Shown piece after piece: positions 1 through 6,667 of a DNA stretch of 10,286 nucleotides (positions within the stretch are counted from its first letter, which is position 1; every line of letters starts with the position of its first letter). A model generated the notes under the pieces. It was not told the DNA's origin, searched no databases, and worked only from the letters and a program-made list of their open reading frames with translations. The DNA comes from an uncultured Prevotella sp. (GTDB lineage Bacteria; Bacteroidota; Bacteroidia; Bacteroidales; Bacteroidaceae). Location: NCBI GenBank assembly GCA_900319895.1, contig ONQK01000107.1:1-10286 (forward strand), given 5' to 3'. The translations under genes and the position numbers were made by a program.

Positions 1-1218
1 ATCCTCTTGCGCGATGCGCACGGGCGGATACAAGGCAACTACCAGGACGGGCAGTTCGATCGCCGGCCGGTGCCAGGAAAGGACTTGACCTTGAGCCTTG
101 ACCTGAACCTTCAAGCACTTGGTGAAAGGCTTTTGGAAGGTAAGATTGGCAGCATTGTCGCCCTAGAACCGTCTACGGGAGAGGTCTTGTGCATGGTGTC
201 GTCGCCCACTTACGACCCTCGCCTGATGATTGGGAGAAAACGTGGGAAAAACCACCATCTGCTCTCTCAAAATGCGTGGAAACCATTGCTCAATCGCTCT
301 ATCATGGGACAATATCCGCCAGGCTCCACTTTCAAGACAACGCAAGCACTCACTTTTATGTCAGAAGGCGTAGTCACTCCGTCGACAGCCTATCCTTGCA
401 GCCGCGGGTTTAATTATGGCCGGCTACATGTCGGTTGTCATGGACACGGCTCTCCAATTAGTTTCGTAGACGCCATCAGCACCTCCTGTAATGCCTATTT
501 TTGCTGGGGGCTACACAGTATGTTTAGTCGGAGGAAGCAGTATGGAAGCGTAGGCAATGCGATGAACACCTGGCGCGACTATATGGTGAGCATGGGTTTC
601 GGCTATCCATTGGGAATCGACTTGCCTGGCGAGAAGCGTGGATTGATTCCCAATGCAGAATATTACAACAATGCTTACAAACACGCTTGGAACGGACTAA
701 CTGTCATCAGCATCTCCATTGGACAGGGAGAAGTGAACGCAACACCTCTGCAAATAGCCAATTTGGCGGCAACCATCGCCAACAGAGGCTATTATTATGT
801 GCCTCATGTGGTGAAGAAAATCACGGGAGTGCAGATGGACACGACTTTTACACAGCGTCATTACACCAAAGCGAACAAAGAATCATATGATTATGTTATT
901 GCCGGCATGCGAAGCTCGGTGGTCAGAGGAACGTGCCGGGCCGCCAATCGCTCCGACTATTTGGTTTGCGGAAAAACAGGAACAGCGCAAAATAGAGGGC
1001 ACGACCACTCTATCTTCATGGGTTTCGCGCCGATGGACGACCCTAAGATCGCAATTGCCGTCTATGTCGAAAATGGCGGGTGGGGAGCCGATTACGGGGT
1101 GCCCTTGGGAGCATTGATGATGGAACAATATATTAACGGGAAGCTCTCGCCGTCCAGCGAGCAGCGGGCAGTGACTTTCCAGCATAAAAGAATTTCGTAT
1201 GGGTCAAGTAGTAGATAA
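1..1218 (+). CDS. mrdA: Penicillin-binding protein 2 (peptidoglycan D,D-transpeptidase), C-terminal part
   Basis: Class B penicillin-binding protein that cross-links peptidoglycan peptides during cell elongation, acting in the periplasm with RodA. The reading frame is open to the left edge, so the N-terminal anchor and most of the dimerisation domain are missing; the TTG at 7 is internal, inside a conserved LLRDAHGRIQG stretch. All three transpeptidase motifs are visible. The SxxK motif (STFK) has its active-site Ser codon at 325 (visible residue 109), SxN (SCN) lies at 484-492, and KTGT lies at 973-984. The linker ahead of the catalytic domain (PGKDLTLSLD) is typical of Bacteroidetes PBP2. 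The last 20 bases overlap the start of rodA, so the two are presumably co-transcribed and translationally coupled. In this phylum mreC and mreD normally lie upstream; they would be outside the window. Nothing looks broken. Confidence 0.96.
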   Translation: MLLRDAHGRIQGNYQDGQFDRRPVPGKDLTLSLDLNLQALGERLLEGKIGSIVALEPSTGEVLCMVSSPTYDPRLMIGRKRGKNHHLLSQNAWKPLLNRSIMGQYPPGSTFKTTQALTFMSEGVVTPSTAYPCSRGFNYGRLHVGCHGHGSPISFVDAISTSCNAYFCWGLHSMFSRRKQYGSVGNAMNTWRDYMVSMGFGYPLGIDLPGEKRGLIPNAEYYNNAYKHAWNGLTVISISIGQGEVNATPLQIANLAATIANRGYYYVPHVVKKITGVQMDTTFTQRHYTKANKESYDYVIAGMRSSVVRGTCRAANRSDYLVCGKTGTAQNRGHDHSIFMGFAPMDDPKIAIAVYVENGGWGADYGVPLGALMMEQYINGKLSPSSEQRAVTFQHKRISYGSSSR

Positions 1219-2668
1219 ACCGCAGGGAATTTTGCGCTCATTGGACTGGTGGACCATCGGCATATACCTTGCCCTGCTTACTTTTGGTTGGATCAGTGTT
1301 TGCGGAGCCAGCTATACTTATGGCGACACAGACATTTTTAGCCTTTCCACACGCTCTGGCATGCAGGTCGTATGGATAGGCACCTCAATATGCCTCGGCT
1401 TTGTCCTTGTGATGCTTGACCATCGATATTATGATACTTTTGCTTATGTCATTTATGCGGTCTTGCTGATATTGCTTTTCTTGACGATATTCAATCCGCA
1501 CGAGATCAAAGGGTCAAGGTCGTGGCTGGTGCTGGGGCCAATTCGCTTGCAGCCCGCCGAGTTCGCCAAGTTTGCAACAGCGCTGGCGGTAAGCAAGTAT
1601 ATGGGGGGGCATGGATTCACCATGCGCAACTGGCGGCAGTTCCTCATAGCTTGTTCCTTGGTGTTGCTGCCCATGTTTTTCATCATTGGGCAGAAAGAAA
1701 CGGGCTCGGCGCTGGTCTATCTGGCCTTCTTCCTGATGTTTTATCGTGAGGGGATGACGGGGAGCGTGTTGGTGACAGGTGTCGCCCTTGTCGTGTTCTT
1801 TGTCGTCGGCATAAGGTTTGCAGAAGACCAGTTTTGGCAAATGCCGGTTTCCGCAGGGCGTTTTGCCGTCTTGTTACTTGTACAAGTCTTCATAGTTGGC
1901 TTTGTCAAAACATATTGTAACAATAGAACTGTCTTCAGGATATTGATGTATACGACGGTGGGGAGTACGCTGATTCTAGTGCTTTTCTCAAAATATGTCG
2001 TACCTTTTGACATCACTTGGGCACAATTGGGGCTGATTGTCTTAATGATAGCCTATTTGTTGTACAAAGGCTTTGAAACTCGCATGCGCAACTTCTTCTT
2101 TGTCGCTTTATTTGGATTGGGCTCTGTCTTGTTCTATTATTCAGCCGACTATGTCTTGCATAATGTGCTGGGGGCTCATCAGCAGGCTCGCATCAACGTG
2201 TTGCTGGGGCTCGACGAGGACTTGGCGGGCGCCGGCTATAACGTCCATCAAAGTGAAATAGCCATTGGCTCAGGAGGTTTGCGCGGAAAAGGATTTTTGA
2301 ATGGGACGCAGACAAAGCTTAAATTCGTGCCAGAGCAGGATACAGACTTTATTTTCTGTACGGTAGGCGAAGAAGAAGGATTTTTGGGCAGTGCCGGCGT
2401 TTTGCTGCTGTTTTTGGCACTGATTCTGCGACTGATCCATCTGGCGGAGCGCCAACCCTTTGGATTTGGCAGGATTTATGGCTACTGTGTGCTGAGCATC
2501 TTTCTTTTTCATGTCTTTATTAATGTCGGAATGGTGCTCGGGCTAACGCCTGTCATCGGTATTCCTTTGCCGTTTTTTAGCTATGGGGGATCTTCGCTGT
2601 GGGGATTCACTCTCCTGCTTTTCATCTTTTTGCGCATTGATGCGGGAAGAAACCTCGTCAGACAATAG
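1199..2668 (+). CDS. rodA: RodA, SEDS-family peptidoglycan glycosyltransferase
   Basis: Polytopic inner-membrane SEDS glycosyltransferase that polymerises lipid II into glycan strands for cell elongation, partnered with PBP2 encoded just upstream. SEDS signatures are clear: GSRSWL followed by QPAEFAK (residues 105-124), the loop DLAGAGYNVHQSEIAIGSGG (341-360), EQDTDFIF (379-386), GEEEGFLG (390-397) and the C-terminal PFFSYGGSS (458-466). Asp341 aligns by eye with the essential Asp262 of E. coli RodA. At 489 residues it is much longer than the roughly 370 of E. coli RodA; the extra length is about residues 215-315, which contain several further hydrophobic segments. The usual QPDxGTAL is QKETGSAL here (165-172), with Glu replacing Asp. 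The ATG at 1199 lies inside the end of mrdA, the overlap expected of a coupled pair. The gene ends 8 bases before the convergent gldH-like gene. Confidence 0.96.
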   Translation: MGQVVDKPQGILRSLDWWTIGIYLALLTFGWISVCGASYTYGDTDIFSLSTRSGMQVVWIGTSICLGFVLVMLDHRYYDTFAYVIYAVLLILLFLTIFNPHEIKGSRSWLVLGPIRLQPAEFAKFATALAVSKYMGGHGFTMRNWRQFLIACSLVLLPMFFIIGQKETGSALVYLAFFLMFYREGMTGSVLVTGVALVVFFVVGIRFAEDQFWQMPVSAGRFAVLLLVQVFIVGFVKTYCNNRTVFRILMYTTVGSTLILVLFSKYVVPFDITWAQLGLIVLMIAYLLYKGFETRMRNFFFVALFGLGSVLFYYSADYVLHNVLGAHQQARINVLLGLDEDLAGAGYNVHQSEIAIGSGGLRGKGFLNGTQTKLKFVPEQDTDFIFCTVGEEEGFLGSAGVLLLFLALILRLIHLAERQPFGFGRIYGYCVLSIFLFHVFINVGMVLGLTPVIGIPLPFFSYGGSSLWGFTLLLFIFLRIDAGRNLVRQ

Positions 2669-2676
2669 TAAGAACG

Positions 2677-3162
2677 TCATTCCTCTGCAATTTCCCTGTG
2701 CTGATAGCTCATGCTGATGCCTACGTCACTGATGCCTGGCAGAATGTCGCGCATCATATTGTGCCGTACGCAAAAACTGACGGAGTTGCCCTGTGCTAAT
2801 TTGATGGTGTTGATGGGGAAAGTGTATTGGATATAACTGATGCCTTTGCCACGCTCAATGCCGTTTTTGTCAATGAGAGGGCAAGTCAGCGTGTCGCTGG
2901 AAGTGACGTTGGAGGGATGAATGGTCTGCTCAACAATCATGGTCAGGCTCAGAAAAGGGAATAGCTCCGTGATGCGAATGCCTAAATCCGCCCTGTAGTC
3001 GCCGTCTTGGGCCGCCGGCGGGGTCTTGAAAATCAGCGTGTCGCTCTTCTCCCATCCTGTGACGGGAGTATGTCGGTACTTGTCATACACCTTATTTCGG
3101 TGACACGAAAGGGTCGTCGTCGTTACAATCAGCAATAAAGTCAGCCGAATAAATCGTTTCAT
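2677..3162 (-). CDS. gldH: GldH-family lipoprotein
   Basis: Small (161 residues) predicted outer-envelope lipoprotein of the GldH family. GldH is required for gliding in Flavobacterium johnsoniae, but homologues are common in non-gliding Bacteroidales, where the role is unknown. The N-terminus MKRFIRLTLLLIVTTTTLSC is a signal peptide for signal peptidase II, with the lipidated Cys at residue 20; the lipobox TLSC is loose, as is normal in this phylum. The mature part is mainly beta-like, with no membrane segment. Two D-T-L triplets (residues 41-43 and 90-92) fit the Bacteroidetes O-glycosylation sequon D-(S/T)-hydrophobic. The start codon directly abuts the stop codon of the PSP1-domain gene (TAG then ATG), implying translational coupling. 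Family assignment rests on size, lipobox, local sequence and the conserved position after the PSP1 gene. No other gliding genes are visible here. Confidence 0.8.
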   Translation of the reverse strand: MKRFIRLTLLLIVTTTTLSCHRNKVYDKYRHTPVTGWEKSDTLIFKTPPAAQDGDYRADLGIRITELFPFLSLTMIVEQTIHPSNVTSSDTLTCPLIDKNGIERGKGISYIQYTFPINTIKLAQGNSVSFCVRHNMMRDILPGISDVGISMSYQHREIAEE

Positions 3163-4380
3163 CTAGTTTTTGGGCTGTGCTTGTTCCGGAGAATTCTTCT
3201 TCTTGCCTTGACGTGGCTGCTTGGGTTGTCCTGACGGCTTGTTCTTGGCCTCACGGCTGCCTTCTTCAACCTTGGGACGGCTTTTCTTTTTCTTGCGTTT
3301 CTTGTTTTTGTCAAAACGTGTGATGCTCTCGTTTTCCAACAGGTCATTCCGTTGCTTCTCGCCTTGGCTCAAGACTCCGTTTTCTTGCAATGTTTCAGGC
3401 TTTTCACCTTTTTTGTTCATGGCGATGACCTGATGGGCGCGTTTGGCGCTGATGGTCTCCAGGTTGGCGGCCAAACGCTTGTCGGTCGAATAGGTTACTA
3501 GCCCTGCCAAAATATCTGTCTTGAAGAGGTAGTAGTCGTTGTCTTTCGTCTGCAAGACGGTATCTTTGGCGGGCAAGGCTTTTCCGGCTTCAACATAGTT
3601 GTCAACCTCATAATTGAGGCAGCATTTCAACTTGGCACACATGCCTGCTAGCTTCTGCGGATTAAGCGAAATGTCTTGGAAGCGAGCGGCGTTGGTGCTC
3701 ACGGAGATGAAGTTTTTCATCCAAGTGGCGCAGCAGAGCTCGCGGCCGCAGGGCCCCGTCCCGCCGATTCTCCCGGCTTCTTGCCGGGCGCCGATTTGCT
3801 TCATCTCGATTCTCACACGGAAGGCCTCGGCGAGCACTTTGATGAGCTGCCGGAAATCAACGCGTTCATCTGCAATATAATAGAAAATGGCCTTGTTGCC
3901 GTCGCCCTGGTACTCCACGTCGCCGATTTTCATCTGAAGACCGAGGTCTTTGGCTATCTGGCGGCTCTTGATCATGGTCTCGTGCTCGCGCTTTTTGGCC
4001 TCATGGTATTTTTCCATGTCTGTCGTCTTGGCAATGCGGTAGACACGCCGGATCTCGTCTTGTGACTTGATCCGGGCTTTCTTGATTTGCAGCTTGACAA
4101 GGCTTCCCGTTAAGGTTACTACGCCGATGTCGTGTCCGGGATTGGCTTCAACGGCGACGATGTCGCCTTTTTTCAAGTTCAGACCGTTAACGTTGTGATA
4201 GTATCCCTTGCGGGTGTTTTTGAATTGCACCTCAACCAAATCGGTACTTTCGTTATTGCCGGGAATGTCTGCCAGCCAGTCGTAAGTGTTGAGTTGATGG
4301 TCTTGTCTGCCGCAACCGCATGCACAAAGCCCGCGTGCGCAACCTTTCCACAGCTCGAATTTCATATCTTTGTAGTCCAT
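3163..4380 (-). CDS. PSP1 domain protein (RicT/YaaT-like)
   Basis: Cytoplasmic protein (405 residues) of the PSP1 C-terminal-domain family that includes Bacillus subtilis RicT (YaaT). There RicT joins RicA and RicF in an iron-sulfur-containing complex affecting RNase Y and mRNA maturation. The family core is unmistakable: GDVEYQGDGNKAIFYYIADERVDF (residues 153-176), the block running from EAFRVRIEMKQIG to GPCGRELCCATW (185-220), and CAKLKCCLNYE (248-258). The conserved cysteines are 211, 216, 217, 248, 253 and 254. An extra N-terminal cluster, Cys14, 19, 21 and 23, precedes the domain. The last 80 or so residues are a Lys/Arg/Gln/Pro-rich, probably disordered tail (KKRKKKKSR at 360-368). The gene sits 28 bases after holB and abuts gldH, so all three are likely one operon. 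The leader is A-rich (19 of 28 bases) with no Shine-Dalgarno, as in many Bacteroidetes genes. The function in this phylum is not established. Confidence 0.92.
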   Translation of the reverse strand: MDYKDMKFELWKGCARGLCACGCGRQDHQLNTYDWLADIPGNNESTDLVEVQFKNTRKGYYHNVNGLNLKKGDIVAVEANPGHDIGVVTLTGSLVKLQIKKARIKSQDEIRRVYRIAKTTDMEKYHEAKKREHETMIKSRQIAKDLGLQMKIGDVEYQGDGNKAIFYYIADERVDFRQLIKVLAEAFRVRIEMKQIGARQEAGRIGGTGPCGRELCCATWMKNFISVSTNAARFQDISLNPQKLAGMCAKLKCCLNYEVDNYVEAGKALPAKDTVLQTKDNDYYLFKTDILAGLVTYSTDKRLAANLETISAKRAHQVIAMNKKGEKPETLQENGVLSQGEKQRNDLLENESITRFDKNKKRKKKKSRPKVEEGSREAKNKPSGQPKQPRQGKKKNSPEQAQPKN

Positions 4381-4408
4381 TATTTTGTTGCTGTTTTGTT
4401 TTTATGTC

Positions 4409-5551
4409 TTATTTTTGAATCAATAGTACAATCATTTGTAGTGAGAGGTCAAAGAAAACGATGCGAGGATTGGCGTTTTGACCGATTTCCCTTTGGGCTT
4501 CGGCAAATTGCCGGTCAATCTCCATGACGTTTCCTTCGTTGATGAAACGTGCGAACTTGCTCGCAAATTGCTCTTCATCCTGGCTCATGTAAATCAGTTC
4601 CGCTTGCCGGAAATTGTACATGAAGTTCTCCCTTACCATCTTTTGAAAGTAGGTGAGCATGCGTTTCTGTTTCTCGCGACCATAAGTGGCGGCGGTTTCG
4701 CTCCATTCCTTCATCTCTTGTATCTTTCTGCCCCATGCCAGGCGCATCATTTGCTTGAACATCTCAAAAAAAACAAGGTTCTCGTTGCTGGCATCTAACT
4801 CGCCGAGGGCTTTTGTCCAGCTGCCGTCGGCTATTCGGGCGATGCGCTGCGCCGTCTCCTCGTCCAAGGCGCGCTGGCTGACAAGTGCATGCTTGATCTC
4901 CTCGTTGTTCAGACGTTTGATGTTGATACGCTGCACGCGGCTGCGAATGGTTTCCAGCAACTTCTCCGGCTCTTCGCATACCATGATGAATATGGTTTGT
5001 GCAGGAGGTTCCTCCAGTAGTTTGAGCAATTTGTTAGCGCATTCTTGGTTCATGCGCTCTGGCAACCAGATGATCGATACCTTGAACCCTCCTTGACTCG
5101 CTTTTAAGCTCAACTTCTTGAGCAGCGCATGGCTTTCGCCCACGCCAATCTCAGCCTGCTGGTTCGCAGCATTCATGCAAACCATCCATTGCTCCATGGT
5201 GAAGTAAGGACTTTTCCGCATCAGCTCTCGCCATTCTCTGCCAAAATCATCGCTTTCCATCTTATGCTCTGACGAGGTGCCGGCAGGTCGGATGACTGGA
5301 AACGAGAAATAGAGGTCGGGATGTTCCAAATGACGCAACATGGCTTCCGCGTTTTCCGGGAAACGGCTGCCGGCAGTCTCGCCGGCCTCGCGCTCGCCTA
5401 GCAGATAAGAAGCAAATGCCAGTGCCAAAGCCTTCTTGCCGCTGCCTTCAGGCCCGCAGAACATGAGGGCATGTGGGATGCGCTGCTCTTGAACGAGCTG
5501 CATCAGCCGCTGTTTGGCTTCGTTTTGTCCTATTACTTCACTAAATTTCAC
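4409..5551 (-). CDS. holB: DNA polymerase III subunit delta' (clamp loader)
   Basis: Delta' subunit of the clamp loader that opens and loads the beta sliding clamp during DNA replication. The 380-residue protein begins MKFSEVIGQNEAKQRL, the usual delta'/gamma N-terminus. It has a P-loop, GPEGSGKK (residues 33-40), the sensor-like LLKLLEEPP (175-183), and ETIRSR (200-205), equivalent to the conserved SRC arginine motif but with Val in place of Cys. The Walker B region reads IIWLPERMN (160-168) and lacks the acidic DE pair, so hydrolysis by this subunit is doubtful, as for other delta' proteins. The zinc-binding four-Cys module normally found before HPDL is absent: residues 52-76 contain no Cys. 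A Bacteroidetes-type promoter lies about 30 bases upstream. It is the first gene of the unit containing the PSP1-domain gene and gldH, a conserved arrangement in Bacteroidales. Confidence 0.93.
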   Translation of the reverse strand: MKFSEVIGQNEAKQRLMQLVQEQRIPHALMFCGPEGSGKKALALAFASYLLGEREAGETAGSRFPENAEAMLRHLEHPDLYFSFPVIRPAGTSSEHKMESDDFGREWRELMRKSPYFTMEQWMVCMNAANQQAEIGVGESHALLKKLSLKASQGGFKVSIIWLPERMNQECANKLLKLLEEPPAQTIFIMVCEEPEKLLETIRSRVQRINIKRLNNEEIKHALVSQRALDEETAQRIARIADGSWTKALGELDASNENLVFFEMFKQMMRLAWGRKIQEMKEWSETAATYGREKQKRMLTYFQKMVRENFMYNFRQAELIYMSQDEEQFASKFARFINEGNVMEIDRQFAEAQREIGQNANPRIVFFDLSLQMIVLLIQK

Positions 5552-5582
5552 AACTTTTTCAGTATTGATGCACTTTTCGCAG

Positions 5583-5617
5583 CAAAGTTACGAAAAAAAA
5601 TGTGTTTTTTAGCCAAA
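5583..5617 (-). promoter_or_regulatory. Promoter of holB operon (Bacteroidetes sigma-A type)
   Basis: On the minus strand a perfect -7 box TAACTTTG (5590 to 5583) follows an upstream TTTG (5617 to 5614) with a 23-base spacer, slightly longer than the usual 19-21. A T-rich tract fills the spacer. Transcription would start near 5577, giving a leader of about 25-30 bases before the holB ATG at 5551. The strong -7 match carries the call; the -33 box is less certain because the surroundings are A/T-rich. Confidence 0.65.
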
Positions 5618-5705
5618 AAAGCGTTTTTTTATTGGAGCCGTGCCCCAAACAGTTTTACTTGAAGGCTGTCGTCTTTCGAGGCAGTCAGGTTTTTTATGTT
5701 GAAAT

Positions 5706-5740
5706 GCCCCGCCATGGTCGCACTTTAACCATGGCAGGGC
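5706..5740 (-). terminator. Hairpin between the lipoprotein gene and holB, possible terminator
   Basis: Two 12-base arms (5706-5717 and 5729-5740) are inverted repeats with one mismatch, built around a CCATGG core and separated by an 11-base loop. The hairpin lies 36 bases past the stop codon of the minus-strand lipoprotein gene and upstream of the holB promoter, where a terminator is expected. The following bases on the minus strand (ATTTCAACAT) form only a poor U-tract, so termination may be inefficient or need another factor. On the plus strand the stem is followed by TCTTTT, but no plus-strand gene precedes it. Confidence 0.45.
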
Positions 5741-5775
5741 GTCTTTTCCGGTTTTTATCTCGCCTGAGATTTTTA

Positions 5776-6624
5776 TTATTTCACTTGAATCACCAAATAC
5801 TTGCTCGTGCTCCAAAAGAGCTGTGGGTCGAGAATGCGCAGGATGAACTGCTTGTTGATGTCTTTCGTCAAGTTGAAACTGTTGGACGGGTGCATCGTCA
5901 ATATCTTTACAGACTTCGAATAAAGCTTGACCTCTGTTTCTTGCCGAATGTCGATCTTGGTGAAGTAGTTCTTGTTGAAGTTGCCTTGGAGCACTTTCCC
6001 GTGTTCGAGTATCTTTTGATTCTTCAACTCGCTTTTCGTGCCGAAGACATACCATGCCGTATGCAGCTGCTGGTCTTGCTTGGTGATGGTTCTCGACTTG
6101 CTGTCAGACTCGTCTTTAAGCGTGGAGACATCCTCGCTGAGGTGGTCGATTCGCTTGTCCAAGTCCCTGATGTGCGTGTGCTTTGACTCCAGGTCGGCCT
6201 TCAACAGCTGTATCTCCTTGTCCTTGTCCTCTATTTGCTGCATTAAGCTGCCGATGGTCTTCTTCATCTCAGAGCCCTGGAAGTTGCTTTTGCTCAACTG
6301 TTTCTGCAGGCGTTCTATCAGCTCACGGTTTTGCTGCATCTTGGCTTGGATGAACTTCAAGTTCTCGTGAACCAGTGTCCGACGGTTGGCCCCCTCGCCG
6401 TTCTTGGCCAGCGTCACCCGCTCCTCGGCCTCCCCAATCAGCCTGAAACCCTCCTGAATGTCGTTAAGGGTGGACATCATCTCGTCCAGCTCACCGTCGC
6501 GCTGTGAAACAACTCTCCTGAGCGAGTCAACCTGTTCGTCAAAATAACGCTGTTGCCTCGTATTATTCATGTCGCAGGATGCAAAGGCAACTGCAAACAT
6601 ACTCAATATCCAAATCTTTTTCAT
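5776..6624 (-). CDS. Coiled-coil lipoprotein, conserved in Bacteroidales
   Basis: Predicted surface or periplasmic lipoprotein of 282 residues. I chose the ATG at 6624 because it opens a clean lipoprotein signal peptide (MKKIWILSMFAVAFASC, lipidated Cys17); the in-frame ATG 27 bases upstream would put a polar extension in front. Residues about 24-200 are rich in Glu, Lys, Gln and Leu with heptad-like spacing, a long coiled coil. The last 80 or so residues (from TAWYVFGTKSEL) form a separate, probably globular domain ending LFWSTSKYLVIQVK. A DSL triplet (33-35) fits the Bacteroidetes O-glycosylation sequon. From memory the architecture resembles the Cbp1-type collagen-binding glycoproteins of Bacteroides, but I cannot verify this without a search and treat the function as unknown. 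It follows rsmI by 43 bases on the same strand, so it is probably co-transcribed. Confidence 0.85.
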   Translation of the reverse strand: MKKIWILSMFAVAFASCDMNNTRQQRYFDEQVDSLRRVVSQRDGELDEMMSTLNDIQEGFRLIGEAEERVTLAKNGEGANRRTLVHENLKFIQAKMQQNRELIERLQKQLSKSNFQGSEMKKTIGSLMQQIEDKDKEIQLLKADLESKHTHIRDLDKRIDHLSEDVSTLKDESDSKSRTITKQDQQLHTAWYVFGTKSELKNQKILEHGKVLQGNFNKNYFTKIDIRQETEVKLYSKSVKILTMHPSNSFNLTKDINKQFILRILDPQLFWSTSKYLVIQVK

Positions 6625-6667
6625 TGCGATTAGCTTTATGTTAAAATTCATTTTCTATACTTTCTGC

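Noticed and set aside
3676..4065. Open frame of 129 codons on the plus strand
   Set aside because: It is antisense to the strongly conserved PSP1 core, has no promoter, and shows no recognisable domain; the openness follows from codon composition of the real gene.
4132..4527. Open frame of 131 codons on the plus strand
   Set aside because: It runs antisense across the PSP1 and holB junction, with composition reflecting the opposite-strand codons.
5662..5696. Plus-strand hairpin (GGCTGTC with GGCAGTC) followed by six T
   Set aside because: It needs two G-U pairs, and no plus-strand gene or promoter upstream would use it.
5602..6186. Open frame of 194 codons on the plus strand
   Set aside because: It covers the hairpin spacer and the antisense of the coiled-coil lipoprotein gene; no family is recognised and the opposite strand has clear coding features.
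6625..6651. Upstream in-frame ATG for the coiled-coil lipoprotein
   Set aside because: It would place MNFNIKLIA before a complete lipoprotein signal peptide; the ATG at 6624 gives the normal architecture.
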